Source: an uncultured Cellvibrio sp.
Lineage (GTDB): Bacteria > Pseudomonadota > Gammaproteobacteria > Pseudomonadales > Cellvibrionaceae
Direction: 5' to 3'
Assembly (NCBI GenBank): GCA_946481095.1
Contig: CAMLML010000070.1
Span: 1 to 24,702, forward strand
Length of the DNA: 24,702 nucleotides
Shown here: one piece after another, positions 7,485-14,960 of the stretch
How the letters are laid out: the number at the start of each line of letters is the position of its first letter
Position numbering within the stretch: position 1 is the stretch's first letter
Notes under the pieces: generated by a model
Databases searched by the model: none
Told to the model about the DNA's origin: nothing
What the model saw: only the letters and a program-made list of their open reading frames with translations
Position numbers and translations under genes: made by a program

Positions 7485-8969
7485 TTACCGGAGTCTTTTA
7501 ACCAGCTCTACCCTGCGATTTTTTTGCTTGCCTGAGTCAGAGGTATTGTTGGATGCCGGAGCATAAGGCCCGACACCTGCCGCTTGCAAGCGGTTGGCTG
7601 CAATTTGATAGCCAGATGTCAAAGCATCCACCACTGATTTTGCGCGCTGTTGGGATAATTCCAGATTTGCAGTGACCGAACCGGTATCATCTGTGTGCCC
7701 AACCACATACAACAGCAGCGATGGATTTTTCTTGAGTAATTCACCAATTGCATCGAGCGTGGGTTTGGATTCAGGTTTGATACTGGCTTTACCCGTATCA
7801 AAATAAATTCCGTAAATCAGCGCCTTACCATCAGTTTCGATTTGTTGTTTCAGCTCGTCAGCATTAACTGTAATTAATCCGGTTTGAACGGATTTTTCTT
7901 CCAGAATAGTTTGGTGAACTTTTACGTCTGTACCATAGGCACCGATAAATAACGCAATGTATACATTTTTATCGGATATTTGTTTTTTTACCAGTAAGTA
8001 ATAGGGATTTTTGTGGTTGTTGTAAACGTTTTTATCAATTGCAATCAGGCCCCCCAAATTTTGAGCATCGTCATCGCTGCCACACTGAATCAATTCGCAT
8101 TGGGAAATAATACTGAATCCGGCTTTTGCCAAAGCCGTTTGATAATTCTGATAAATCTTCAGTGTAGAAGTGTTGCGAATGCCATATTCATGGCGATATA
8201 AATCGCCTGTTAATTTTAATGGCGTTTTATCCACGGCATTTTTTGCCTTTGGAAAACTGAATACCTCTGTATCGGTTTTTCTGAGATCATCCAATTTGGC
8301 ACCGGGATAGCGAGGCAACATAGGATGATCTTTCGATTTATCTTCGGCAGACAACTCAGCTTCCCGGGTAATTCCATCAGAGGGATCAGTGTAAGCCGCA
8401 TTGATTTGAATTAAATGGGTTTCTGCTGGTTCTGTCTCAACAATGACTTGTTGCACATATGCGTCGGTGTCATAGGCCGCAACATACCAGGCTGCAATGA
8501 TTTTTCCTTTGCCGGAGGATTTTTCACCTATCCAGTAATAAGGTTTATGGTAGCTGTTGTACACGTCGCCTTGTATCGCCAACACCGATCCCAAATCACG
8601 AGATTGTTTATCAGTACCGCAAGCCTCAAGCGAACAGGAAAAGAGTTCTTTAAATCCTGCAGATTTTGCAGCGGTCAAATAATTTTCAAATACCTTGAGT
8701 GAAGATACATTCTGGATTTCGTAACCTTGTCGATAGATATCACCCACTAATATCAGTGGAGCAAAAGCCGGAGTCTTATCTTCATCTACAACTGAAAGAG
8801 GCAGCATGGTTCGTTCATAGTCAACCATACTCGCATGTTCTCGATCCGCACCGGGATACGCCGAAAACATCGGGTAGTCTTCATCATAAGCCAATGCAAT
8901 ATTGGCAGAGGCTAACAATGAAGCAAATGCAAAAAATGCGAGATGTGTTTTTGTAAAGAGTGTCGTCAT
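7485..8969 (-). CDS. OmpA-domain outer-membrane protein with duplicated N-terminal domain
   Basis: 494 residues from ATG at 8969. This start has AGGGA seven bases upstream and is followed at once by a signal peptide (cleavage near NIALA, residue 27); the frame extends further to 9056 without an RBS. The C-terminal ~110 residues are an OmpA/MotB-like peptidoglycan-binding domain: FDTGKASIKPES, then GHTDDTGSVTANLELSQQRA, then NRRVEL near the end. The N-terminal part is two copies of one ~150-residue domain. Matching pairs are GDIYRQGYEIQN / GDLYRHEYGIRN, KVFENYLTAAKSAGF / KIYQNYQTALAKAGF and YNSYHKPYYWI / YNNHKNPYYLL. Each copy has a Cys pair near its middle (CSLEAC; CELIQC). The repeated domain resembles DUF4892-type regions, but that match is tentative. 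It probably bridges the outer membrane and the cell wall. Confidence 0.88.
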   Translation of the reverse strand: MTTLFTKTHLAFFAFASLLASANIALAYDEDYPMFSAYPGADREHASMVDYERTMLPLSVVDEDKTPAFAPLILVGDIYRQGYEIQNVSSLKVFENYLTAAKSAGFKELFSCSLEACGTDKQSRDLGSVLAIQGDVYNSYHKPYYWIGEKSSGKGKIIAAWYVAAYDTDAYVQQVIVETEPAETHLIQINAAYTDPSDGITREAELSAEDKSKDHPMLPRYPGAKLDDLRKTDTEVFSFPKAKNAVDKTPLKLTGDLYRHEYGIRNTSTLKIYQNYQTALAKAGFSIISQCELIQCGSDDDAQNLGGLIAIDKNVYNNHKNPYYLLVKKQISDKNVYIALFIGAYGTDVKVHQTILEEKSVQTGLITVNADELKQQIETDGKALIYGIYFDTGKASIKPESKPTLDAIGELLKKNPSLLLYVVGHTDDTGSVTANLELSQQRAKSVVDALTSGYQIAANRLQAAGVGPYAPASNNTSDSGKQKNRRVELVKRLR

Positions 8970-9074
8970 GATAAATCCCTGTGTGGTTGGCGGATGTAAT
9001 GTTTGAAAAAGCATAGAGATTAAGCTGTGAATCTGAATATTAAATGAATCCATCACGTTAAATAAAATAGACGA

Positions 9075-9587
9075 TTAATCTTTAAATAATCTGGTTGGAT
9101 CAAGATAAAATATCTTCTTCCAACCCTGAGTCGATGAATCAACACGCCATAAATAAGGCACCAAAGTCACCAGTGAATAATGTAAATGTGGTGGTTTGCC
9201 CTTGGCGTTGCCTGTGTCGCCCAATGTTCCTATTGTTGTTCCAATTGCTAATGGCTTACCGATAAAAACAGCATCTGATTGCAAGTGTGCGTAATAATGT
9301 AATCGCCATTTGGGACCCAGCGCCAGAACGACTTTTCCGCCGGAATGTAATTCGCCTTTAAACATCACTATGCCATATGTCGTTGACAATATTGGCGTGC
9401 CTTTTTTGCCAAAAATATCAATACCTTTATGTACACCGGATTTTCCCCATGGCTCATACCAAAAAGATTTTGCATGCCAATCCTGCTTACCGGCTCCCTG
9501 AACCGGGATAGTGGCGAATTCTGGCAAAAATAAAATAACGATGAACAATAAAAAAATAATGTTTCGTTTTTTATATTTTTTTAACAT
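9075..9587 (-). CDS. M23-family metallopeptidase (LytM-like), membrane-anchored or secreted
   Basis: 170 residues from ATG at 9587, chosen because GGAG lies nine bases upstream. An alternative ATG at 9602 overlaps the stop of the hydrolase gene (TGATG) but has no close RBS. A basic start (MLKKYKKRN) and a hydrophobic segment (residues 10-24) form a signal peptide or anchor. The Zn-site motifs of the LytM fold are complete: HKGID (His53, Asp57), HYYAH (97-101) and HLH (134-136), with GDTGNAKGKPPHLHYS just as in active members. It is therefore likely an active endopeptidase on peptidoglycan cross-links, acting outside the inner membrane. The protein is short because it lacks the coiled-coil or LysM domains common in this family. 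It is the last of three tightly packed genes (zinc finger, hydrolase, peptidase). Confidence 0.88.
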   Translation of the reverse strand: MLKKYKKRNIIFLLFIVILFLPEFATIPVQGAGKQDWHAKSFWYEPWGKSGVHKGIDIFGKKGTPILSTTYGIVMFKGELHSGGKVVLALGPKWRLHYYAHLQSDAVFIGKPLAIGTTIGTLGDTGNAKGKPPHLHYSLVTLVPYLWRVDSSTQGWKKIFYLDPTRLFKD

Positions 9588-9601
9588 GGCAAGCGACTCC
9601 A

Positions 9602-10291
9602 TCAGACCGATGATTTCCGGATATAACTCATAAAATCCATAATTATTTTGGCCGTTTCCTGAGGTTTTGCTTGCAACAAAAAATGAGGCCCATCAAAGCT
9701 GCGTACATGAATATTCGGCAGCAGATGGATGGCACGGAATAAACAATGGCTGGCAACCAGTTTATCTTGCCGGGCAACCAGAATTAACATGGGGATATCT
9801 ATTTTGTAATTCAGATGATCAATTTTCCGAATGGCATCCAATCTTTTTTTAATTAATGCATGACTCATGTTGTTTAAAATCGGCCAACACAATTCCCAGG
9901 TCTTGTCTGATGCACCCTGCATGCAAAAATACCGCATTAATTTTTTAGCGCCGGGAAGTTTTATCAGCCAATACAGTGGTAATAGCTTGAAGAGACTGAG
10001 CAAAAAAGGCTTTGGTGGATACAAAAAACCTGATACCCATACTATGGCTTTGGGTTTGTGACTGACCGTGGACATCAAATGTGGAATCAACCCGCTTGAA
10101 AAGGATTCTGCCAGAAGAATGTAGTCTTCTCTTTTCGGTAGTTCATTCACTATTTTTTCAGCCAGCGCCGGGTAAAGCTGTTTACCATCGGTTGGCAAAG
10201 GAATAATTTTTCCATCGCAATCACAATAATCAACAAAATCCCTGAATAAACTCCCGGTTCCATCCATCCCGGGCAACAAAATTAATTTCAT
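9602..10291 (-). CDS. Alpha/beta hydrolase
   Basis: 229 residues, a compact alpha/beta-hydrolase fold. It starts with LILLPGMDGTGSLF (3-16), the oxyanion region. The probable nucleophile is Ser63 in LAESFSSG, where the usual glycines of GxSxG are replaced by Ala61 and Ser65. Asp176 (ARQDKLV) and His203 (GPHFLLQ) complete the triad. There is no signal peptide, so it is cytoplasmic; a hydrophobic stretch at 96-112 belongs to the lid region. The substrate is unknown (esterase, lipase or thioesterase are all possible). ATG at 10291 overlaps the TGA of the zinc-finger gene by four bases (ATGA), which implies translational coupling; its own stop touches the upstream candidate start of the M23 peptidase. 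Confidence 0.87.
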   Translation of the reverse strand: MKLILLPGMDGTGSLFRDFVDYCDCDGKIIPLPTDGKQLYPALAEKIVNELPKREDYILLAESFSSGLIPHLMSTVSHKPKAIVWVSGFLYPPKPFLLSLFKLLPLYWLIKLPGAKKLMRYFCMQGASDKTWELCWPILNNMSHALIKKRLDAIRKIDHLNYKIDIPMLILVARQDKLVASHCLFRAIHLLPNIHVRSFDGPHFLLQAKPQETAKIIMDFMSYIRKSSV

Positions 10292-10473
10292 ATTTTTTCT
10301 TTTATCTCATGAATATTTGTAGACCCATGAGTGTTTTTTAAAACGCATTCATTACAAATAAACGCAGCATTTATTTGTGAAGCCAGTAAATGTTTGACTT
10401 CTTTTCGGGTTTTTCCACAAAAAGAACAGCAGGGTTCTACCTGAAATTCATTTTTCGTTGAAGGTTTTTTCAT
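10288..10473 (-). CDS. Stand-alone ClpX-type C4 zinc-finger protein
   Basis: 61 residues. The four zinc cysteines have ClpX zinc-binding-domain spacing: CSFCGK (Cys16, Cys19), then FICNEC (Cys40, Cys43), with KEVKHLLAS between them as in ClpX. There is no AAA+ part, so this is only the dimerising/adaptor-binding domain. In ClpX this domain recruits adaptors and substrates; a free copy might compete for or present adaptors, but this is inference. The RBS GGGAG is seven bases before ATG. It overlaps the hydrolase gene by four bases and follows a lipoprotein gene by 17 bases. Cys15 next to Cys16 is an extra cysteine. Stand-alone proteins of this kind are annotated in many genomes without a tested role. 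Confidence 0.85.
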   Translation of the reverse strand: MKKPSTKNEFQVEPCCSFCGKTRKEVKHLLASQINAAFICNECVLKNTHGSTNIHEIKEKI

Positions 10474-10490
10474 TGGGTACTCCCAAAAAT

Positions 10491-11204
10491 TTATGGGTTC
10501 GGTTGTAAATTAAATTGATTAAACAGCGGCACTAATTGGCGAGCTGCTATATCAGTAGTGCTGATTATCGCTGCTTTGCGGCCCTGTAATTCCAGATGAA
10601 ACTCCAGATCATTTTTAATTGTATAGGCATTCCAGATTTCCTTATTGGCATCCATATTATCCATCACACAAACATCCTGGGTAATGAGCGGATTGCGACC
10701 ATCGGGGATCATGGGATTTTGATGGTAATGGTGACAGAGTTCCAATCGGGTTTTATGCATATCACCTGTTGTCTTGAAGGCTTGATTGATAAATGCCTGT
10801 TGTTCAAGCGTTGCATTTTCAAGCGTCAGGTTGGCTTTCGCATAAACTGATTCAGGGTTTAATACATAAATTTTGAATTGGTATTCGCTGTAATCATCGC
10901 CTTCATTGTTGTAAATCACACTGACCGTTTGTTCACTGCTGTTTTCACAACCGCGAAATGTTTCAGGTAAACCGTCCATTTCCTTTGCTTGTGGTAAGAG
11001 TTTCAGCAGGGGTTTCAAGCTGCCGCAGTTGTCATCAGTTTCAGGCGGATTATCTTCAGGGAAGTTCTCATTTTCGTCGGGCGATGTTTCGTTCAAGTTC
11101 GTATCCGGGGTTACGGTCTTGGAACCAGGTTCAGTATCAGGACTACAAGCAGTAAACAGGTTGAGTGAAAAAATAATCAGCAATATTGGCGTGATGCGTG
11201 CCAT
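10491..11204 (-). CDS. Predicted lipoprotein of unknown function
   Basis: 237 residues. The lipoprotein signal ends in the lipobox FTAC with Cys20 (+2 Ser, so outer-membrane sorting is expected). It is followed by a long Pro/Thr/Asn/Asp/Glu-rich linker (residues 21-57), typical of a flexible tether, then a folded domain of about 175 residues. Paired cysteines (CGSL and RGCENS; LCHHYH and QDVCVMD) could form two disulfides in the periplasm. No enzyme motif and no family was recognised. It is the first gene of the minus-strand set running towards 9075 and lies 17 bases upstream of the zinc-finger gene. Confidence 0.8.
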   Translation of the reverse strand: MARITPILLIIFSLNLFTACSPDTEPGSKTVTPDTNLNETSPDENENFPEDNPPETDDNCGSLKPLLKLLPQAKEMDGLPETFRGCENSSEQTVSVIYNNEGDDYSEYQFKIYVLNPESVYAKANLTLENATLEQQAFINQAFKTTGDMHKTRLELCHHYHQNPMIPDGRNPLITQDVCVMDNMDANKEIWNAYTIKNDLEFHLELQGRKAAIISTTDIAARQLVPLFNQFNLQPNP

Positions 11205-11346
11205 GGCAATTCTCCATACAACAAATTACGGGGTTTTCAAGAATAATCTTTTACGCTGAATTTAAGGTGAACCCAAGTCATATTTTTGGGTTTAATGCGG
11301 ATTTAATTTGAAGACAGAACAGGCAATAACAACCTGCTCCGTGAAC

Positions 11347-11377
11347 GATGCAGCAACATTAATCAGGTTACTGCATC
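11347..11377 (-). other. Stem-loop downstream of the small Lys-rich gene
   Basis: The arms 11347-11357 and 11367-11377 pair over 11 positions around a 9-base loop. In minus-strand RNA the single odd position is a G-U pair; in plus-strand RNA it would be an A-C mismatch. It therefore fits a minus-strand transcript, 37 bases after the stop of the small gene. It has no U tract, so it is not a standard terminator; it may be a 3' stabiliser. The flanking 11205-11346 shows no gene. Confidence 0.4.
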
Positions 11378-11413
11378 AAGGAGGGGTAATCTTAAAAGCC
11401 GGATGTAAAATTT

Positions 11414-11530
11414 TTAAAACTCTTTTCGTGCATTTTCGGCTTTCTTGGCTTTTTTCAGTGCTTGTTTTTCTTTGGCTGTTTTGGCCGGTGCTTTTTTAGT
11501 CTCTTTTTTACTGTCTTGGCTTTTACTCAT
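11414..11530 (-). CDS. 38-residue Lys/Ala-rich basic protein
   Basis: ATG at 11528-11530 and TAA at 11414-11416 on the minus strand give 38 residues starting MSKSQDSKKETKKAPAKTA and ending KKAENARKEF. GGAG lies eight bases upstream of ATG, an excellent position. Lys makes up over a third of the protein, with Ala, Glu and Gln making most of the rest. It has no hydrophobic core and is likely a charged, partly helical, nucleic-acid- or ribosome-associated peptide. Short Lys/Ala-rich hypothetical proteins of this style occur in gammaproteobacteria, but I cannot name a family. It is too short for most gene callers. The opposite strand has a 63-codon frame over the same region, but it has no RBS and its hydrophobic end is simply antisense to lysine codons. 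Confidence 0.62.
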   Translation of the reverse strand: MSKSQDSKKETKKAPAKTAKEKQALKKAKKAENARKEF

Positions 11531-11869
11531 GGTTTTTCTCCGTTTTTGTGGTTGGGACTTACATTCAATCTAGCCTACAGCTGCATAAAGTAAAATGGAA
11601 GACTTGATTTTTAATGGCAGCGGCAAAAAGCCAAGATGGTTTGTTTCAGTTTTGGGCAACAGGATTAACGATTGGCAGACTATCTACGCGCATAAATATT
11701 GTTAAATAAATTGCCATACTCAAAAAATGCTTTTTGGATTTTCGTTTTACAACCCAAAAGAAATAATTACTTACTCATCGTTGAAGCCATTATTTTTCCG
11801 ACTAAAAATTCATTTTTACATTCCATCCAAAACTCAAAAACCCGATGAAATTTGCGACAGGTGTGACTT
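11531..11869. other. Intergenic region between divergent genes, no gene seen
   Basis: About 340 AT-rich bases between the minus-strand small gene and the promoter of the chemosensory operon. No coding frame with an RBS, no RNA gene and no clear repeat was seen. It must hold the promoter of the small gene; a weak TTTACT-16-TAGATT candidate facing left exists close to 11570-11600 but is not convincing. Confidence 0.5.
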
Positions 11870-11898
11870 TTGACACATCTTTGAACCCGGTCTATACC
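11870..11898 (+). promoter_or_regulatory. Predicted sigma-70-type promoter of the chemosensory operon
   Basis: A perfect -35 box TTGACA (11870-11875), a 17-base spacer and the -10 box TATACC (11893-11898) predict a transcript start near 11905. This leaves a leader of about 65 bases before the first MCP gene. No sigma-28 (FliA) box was recognised, so expression may not be tied to the flagellar cascade. Confidence 0.65.
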
Positions 11899-11907
11899 TA
11901 GAGAACT

Positions 11908-11919
11908 TTCATATATGAA
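11908..11919. promoter_or_regulatory. Perfect 12-bp palindrome just after the predicted transcript start
   Basis: TTCATATATGAA is fully self-complementary and begins a few bases past the predicted +1 of the chemosensory operon. The position suits an operator for a dimeric repressor; no regulator can be named. An AT-rich 12-mer can also arise by chance. Confidence 0.3.
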
Positions 11920-11970
11920 GTGAAACTTTTTACATAAATCCTTCCTGCAATAACAACAAGGGCACCTTTA

Positions 11971-13218
11971 ATGAGCACTGGATATTCGGATCAGAATTCT
12001 TCCAGATCTAATTCTTATGCGTCACCCTACTCATTTGATTGGCTTTCGGTTGCATCCATATGCCTTATTGAAATTGTAGCGATATTATTTATTAGTAACA
12101 CTTCTATTTCATTGATTAGCCGGTTGTTATTGATGGCGCTTTTAATTGCAACGGGAATTTTTTTAGGTTTGCGCATTATTGCCAACAGACAAACTCTGAA
12201 TAGTCTTCAGCTGTCATTACAAAAACTACAGGAAATCCAACCACAACAGGAAGTGCGTAAAAAATTGGTTGAAAATTACCAACAATTATTTAAAGAAATA
12301 TTGCCACTTTGGAGGCGTCAGACAGAATTGGCGCAGCATCAATTGGAAACCAGTATCAACGAACTGGTTGGACGTTTTTCAGATATTCATCAACGCTTGC
12401 AAGCTGCCGTTAGCAGTTCGCGCTCAACCGCCAATAGCATGAAAGGTGATACGGGCCTGGGCGGTGTAATTCAATTTGCCAACACAGAACTAAATCAAAT
12501 TACCCACACTTTGCGTGCTGCAATGCAGCAGCGCGATGAAATGCTGAATGAAATTTCAGGCTTGTCAAAAATAACCGATGAGCTCAGTGGTATGAGTGCT
12601 GAAGTTGCGGGCATAGCATCACAAACCAATTTGTTGGCACTGAACGCGGCAATTGAAGCAGCGCGAGCAGGTGAATATGGACGTGGTTTTGCGGTAGTGG
12701 CGGATGAAGTGCGTACTTTATCTACCCGATCCGGAGAAACCGGAGCACGTATTGGTAAACGTATTGAACAAGTGAATTCCGCTTTGCAAACCACTCTTGA
12801 TCGCACTCTTGATTATGCGTCGCAAGACAGTAATCGCTTGCTGCAATCCGAAGGTTCCATCTCACAGGTGCTGGATCAGTTTCGTCACTCGGGTGAAAAC
12901 ATTTTGCAATCGGCGCATGTATTGGAAGAAGAAAGTTCAGCCGTGCAATACAGCGTAGAAGAGGTGCTGGTGAATTTGCAATTTCAGGACAGGGTTAGCC
13001 AGATTCTCAACCACGTAACGAATGATATGCAAAAACTGGTGAGTGTTATCAGCGATCAGGAAAAACGCTTGGAAAATGGTGAAGCGGTTGATCCGGTGAA
13101 CATACAACAATGGCTGAATGCAATTCAAAAAACCTACACCACATTGGAGCAGGTAGATGTCCATACCGGTGTAGCCAATATTAAAAAACCGGGAGAATCC
13201 CAGATTACTTTTTTCTAG
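11971..13218 (+). CDS. Methyl-accepting chemotaxis protein without a periplasmic sensor domain
   Basis: 415 residues. Two hydrophobic helices (about 24-41 and 50-70) are separated by only a few residues, so almost nothing is exposed outside the membrane. A cytoplasmic helical region follows, then the MCP signalling hairpin with [20 protein letters not shown] and [14 protein letters not shown] distal helix ([18 protein letters not shown]) and a short tail ending QITFF complete it. There is no clear HAMP or PAS domain and no NWETF-type tether. It may report a membrane or cytoplasmic state, or form mixed arrays with other receptors. It is the first gene of the operon and ends 9 bases before cheY. 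The RBS is only AAGGGC. The family is sure; the ligand is unknown. Confidence 0.9.
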   Translation: MSTGYSDQNSSRSNSYASPYSFDWLSVASICLIEIVAILFISNTSISLISRLLLMALLIATGIFLGLRIIANRQTLNSLQLSLQKLQEIQPQQEVRKKLVENYQQLFKEILPLWRRQTELAQHQLETSINELVGRFSDIHQRLQAAVSSSRSTANSMKGDTGLGGVIQFANTELNQITHTLRAAMQQRDEMLNEISGLSKITDELSGMSAEVAGIASQTNLLALNAAIEAARAGEYGRGFAVVADEVRTLSTRSGETGARIGKRIEQVNSALQTTLDRTLDYASQDSNRLLQSEGSISQVLDQFRHSGENILQSAHVLEEESSAVQYSVEEVLVNLQFQDRVSQILNHVTNDMQKLVSVISDQEKRLENGEAVDPVNIQQWLNAIQKTYTTLEQVDVHTGVANIKKPGESQITFF

Positions 13219-13227
13219 GAGTTGTCG

Positions 13228-13593
13228 ATGTCGAAAATTATTTTAGTTGTGGATGACTCCGCCAGTGTGCGGCAAGTCGTGGGCCTGGCGTTACGCGGTG
13301 CAGGATATACAGTGGTTGAAGCCAGTGATGGCAGGGATGCACTCAATAAACTGGATGGTCAAAAAATTAATCTGGTAATTTCAGATGTCAATATGCCGAA
13401 CATGGATGGCATCAGTTTTTTAAAAGAAATGAAACAAAAACCCAATTACAAATTTACACCGGTAATTATGTTAACGACGGAAGGTGCGGATGAAAAAAAA
13501 CGTGAAGGTCAAGCAGCTGGCGCCAAAGCCTGGATTGTAAAACCTTTTCGTCCGGAACAGATGTTACAAGCAGTTTCCATGTTGATTGCCTAG
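13228..13593 (+). CDS. cheY: CheY-type single-domain response regulator
   Basis: 121 residues, one receiver domain. The start is ATG at 13228 with AGGAG six bases upstream; an in-frame TTG at 13222 is too close to the RBS. All receiver residues are present: Asp9-Asp10, phospho-acceptor Asp53 (ISDVNMPNMDG), Thr83 (MLTT) and Lys105 (VKPF). A Trp (residue 102, AKAWIVKPF) sits where E. coli CheY has Tyr106. Phosphorylated by CheA, it would carry the signal to a motor, pilus or other partner. It lies inside the operon between the first MCP and the STAS gene. No CheZ or CheC phosphatase gene is in the window, so dephosphorylation would be intrinsic, by CheD-related partners elsewhere, or by a phosphate sink. 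Confidence 0.93.
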   Translation: MSKIILVVDDSASVRQVVGLALRGAGYTVVEASDGRDALNKLDGQKINLVISDVNMPNMDGISFLKEMKQKPNYKFTPVIMLTTEGADEKKREGQAAGAKAWIVKPFRPEQMLQAVSMLIA

Positions 13594-13602
13594 GTATCTG
13601 CC

Positions 13603-13902
13603 ATGAAAATCGAACGTAAAAAAATCAAGGAAGTTTCTACATTCATACTTGAAGGTGAATTGACTATATATAACGTCAATCAGGCAAAACAGGAATTTTT
13701 CATCGATCATGAAAAATTGACCAATAGCATTGCACTTGATTTACATCGCATAACAGAAATAGATACAGCAGGCGTGCAGTTACTGCTTTTCGCCAGAAAA
13801 TTTTTTGCCAGTGCCAATAAATCATTGTTTATTTCCAAAAGTAACGAATCTGTTGAGTCGGTATTAACAGCATTGAATCTTAATAATCAATTTGTCCGTT
13901 AA
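13603..13902 (+). CDS. STAS-domain protein (anti-sigma-factor-antagonist-like)
   Basis: 99 residues, a single STAS domain of the SpoIIAA/RsbV style: EGELTIYNVNQAK (17-29), then LDLHRITEIDTAGVQLL (45-61). The phosphorylatable position is Thr55 in IDTAG, where SpoIIAA has Ser. No partner anti-sigma or HPK-like kinase gene lies next to it. The gene is 9 bases after cheY and 11 before cheA, so it is made with the chemosensory proteins. STAS proteins between cheY and cheA are seen in some chemosensory clusters; there they may bind the kinase or a receptor, but the role is inferred. Confidence 0.87.
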   Translation: MKIERKKIKEVSTFILEGELTIYNVNQAKQEFFIDHEKLTNSIALDLHRITEIDTAGVQLLLFARKFFASANKSLFISKSNESVESVLTALNLNNQFVR

Positions 13903-13913
13903 AGGAATCCATT

Positions 13914-14954
13914 ATGAATCTTGATGCTGCGTTGCAAACATTTTTTGCTGAAGCCAATGATCTGCTGAATTCAATGGAAGCGGCTCTGTTACGATTGGAT
14001 GACGGTGACAATGATCCGGAAACGATTAATGAAATATTTCGTGCTGCTCATACCATCAAAGGCTCTGCCGGGTTATTTGGTTTGGATGACATAGTCAGTT
14101 TTACGCATACGGTTGAAAATTTACTGGATCGTGCCCGCGATGGAAAAATTGATATCCGTTCAGATCTACTCAGCATTCTCTTGCCTTGTCGAGATCATAT
14201 TGCGCAGTTGGTTGAAAATGCCATGCATAATCGCATTAATGATGCGCAATGCCTGGCAGCAGGTAAAGACTTGCTGGATTCATTAATTCCCTGGCTTGAG
14301 CCACCTGCACAAACAAAAACTACCGCCACATCCGCTATTCCGGAACAGAAAGATCAGAAAAAAAATGATCAGGAATCCTGGTATATCTCGATGAAATTTG
14401 GCCCCGATCTGTTGCGCAATGGAATGGAACCTTTATCTATTTTGCGTTTTTTATGCACCTTGGGTGAGATCAGCCAAATTACCACTATTACAGATGATTT
14501 ACCGGATTTACAAAATTTTGATGCGGAACAATTGTATTTGGGTTTTGAATTAACCCTGATAAGCAACGCCACCCAACAACAAATTGAAGATGCTTTCATG
14601 TTTGTACGTGAAGACTCGGATATCAATATTATTCCCCCGCGTAATAACATTCAGGCTTATACCCAGCTGATTAATACTGTCCCGGAACATACACAGCGAT
14701 TGGGTGAAATATTGGTGAAAAGCCATGTCATCAGTTATCAGGAACTTGAATCCGCACTGGCCACGCAAAAAAATCAGGCAAAAGCATCAGGTGCTGTTGG
14801 TATGCTGGGTGACATATTGATAGAAGAGCAGGATGTTGCACCGGAAATTATCCATGCTGCGCTGGATAAACAGAAAAAAATTATCGAAAAGAAAAATAGT
14901 CCGGAAAATCGCTTTATCCGTGTAGATGCAGATCGGCTTGATAAATTAATTTGA
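13914..14954 (+). CDS. cheA: CheA histidine kinase, N-terminal part (Hpt, P2-like and MshEN-like regions), ends at a frame change
   Basis: 346 residues in this frame. The P1/Hpt domain (1-125) has the phosphorylatable His46 in AAHTIKGSAG. A Pro/Lys/Gln-rich linker (130-154) leads to a domain starting WYISMKFGPDLLRNGMEPL (156-174), in the place of P2 (CheY/CheB docking). Residues 262-285 and 297-320 are two tandem motifs of the MshEN style, beginning RLGEILV and MLGDILI, each ending in L-x-x-Q-like spacing. The reading frame then enters the start of the P3 dimerisation helix (IRVDADRLDKLI) and stops at TGA 14952-14954. The remainder of CheA continues in another frame from 14951. Start ATG is preceded by AAAGGAATCC. 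Whether one fused or two separate proteins are made is open; see the junction entry. Confidence 0.9.
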   Translation: MNLDAALQTFFAEANDLLNSMEAALLRLDDGDNDPETINEIFRAAHTIKGSAGLFGLDDIVSFTHTVENLLDRARDGKIDIRSDLLSILLPCRDHIAQLVENAMHNRINDAQCLAAGKDLLDSLIPWLEPPAQTKTTATSAIPEQKDQKKNDQESWYISMKFGPDLLRNGMEPLSILRFLCTLGEISQITTITDDLPDLQNFDAEQLYLGFELTLISNATQQQIEDAFMFVREDSDINIIPPRNNIQAYTQLINTVPEHTQRLGEILVKSHVISYQELESALATQKNQAKASGAVGMLGDILIEEQDVAPEIIHAALDKQKKIIEKKNSPENRFIRVDADRLDKLI

Positions 14955-14960
14955 TTGGCG
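14940..14960 (+). other. cheA: Frame-change junction inside cheA (-1, or loss of a 4-bp unit)
   Basis: The upstream frame reads GAT AAA TTA ATT TGA (Asp-Lys-Leu-Ile-stop). The downstream frame, open from 14945, reads ATT AAT TTG ATT GGC GAG (Ile-Asn-Leu-Ile-Gly-Glu). Family CheA proteins have Leu-Ile-Asn-Leu-(Ile/Val)-Gly-Glu-Leu here. Adding one AATT unit would make it exactly Asp-Lys-Leu-Ile-Asn-Leu-Ile-Gly-Glu. The TTG at 14951 overlaps the TGA (TTGA), so coupled re-initiation is also conceivable. No canonical slippery heptamer is present. Confidence 0.85.

Noticed and set aside
11308..11499. 63-codon plus-strand frame with a hydrophobic end
   Set aside because: Lies antisense to the small Lys-rich gene; its Leu/Phe run is just the complement of Lys codons, and it has no RBS before its start.
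14937..14956. Programmed -1 ribosomal frameshift in cheA
   Set aside because: No X-XXY-YYZ slippery heptamer and no obvious downstream structure; a lost 4-bp unit or coupled re-initiation fits better.
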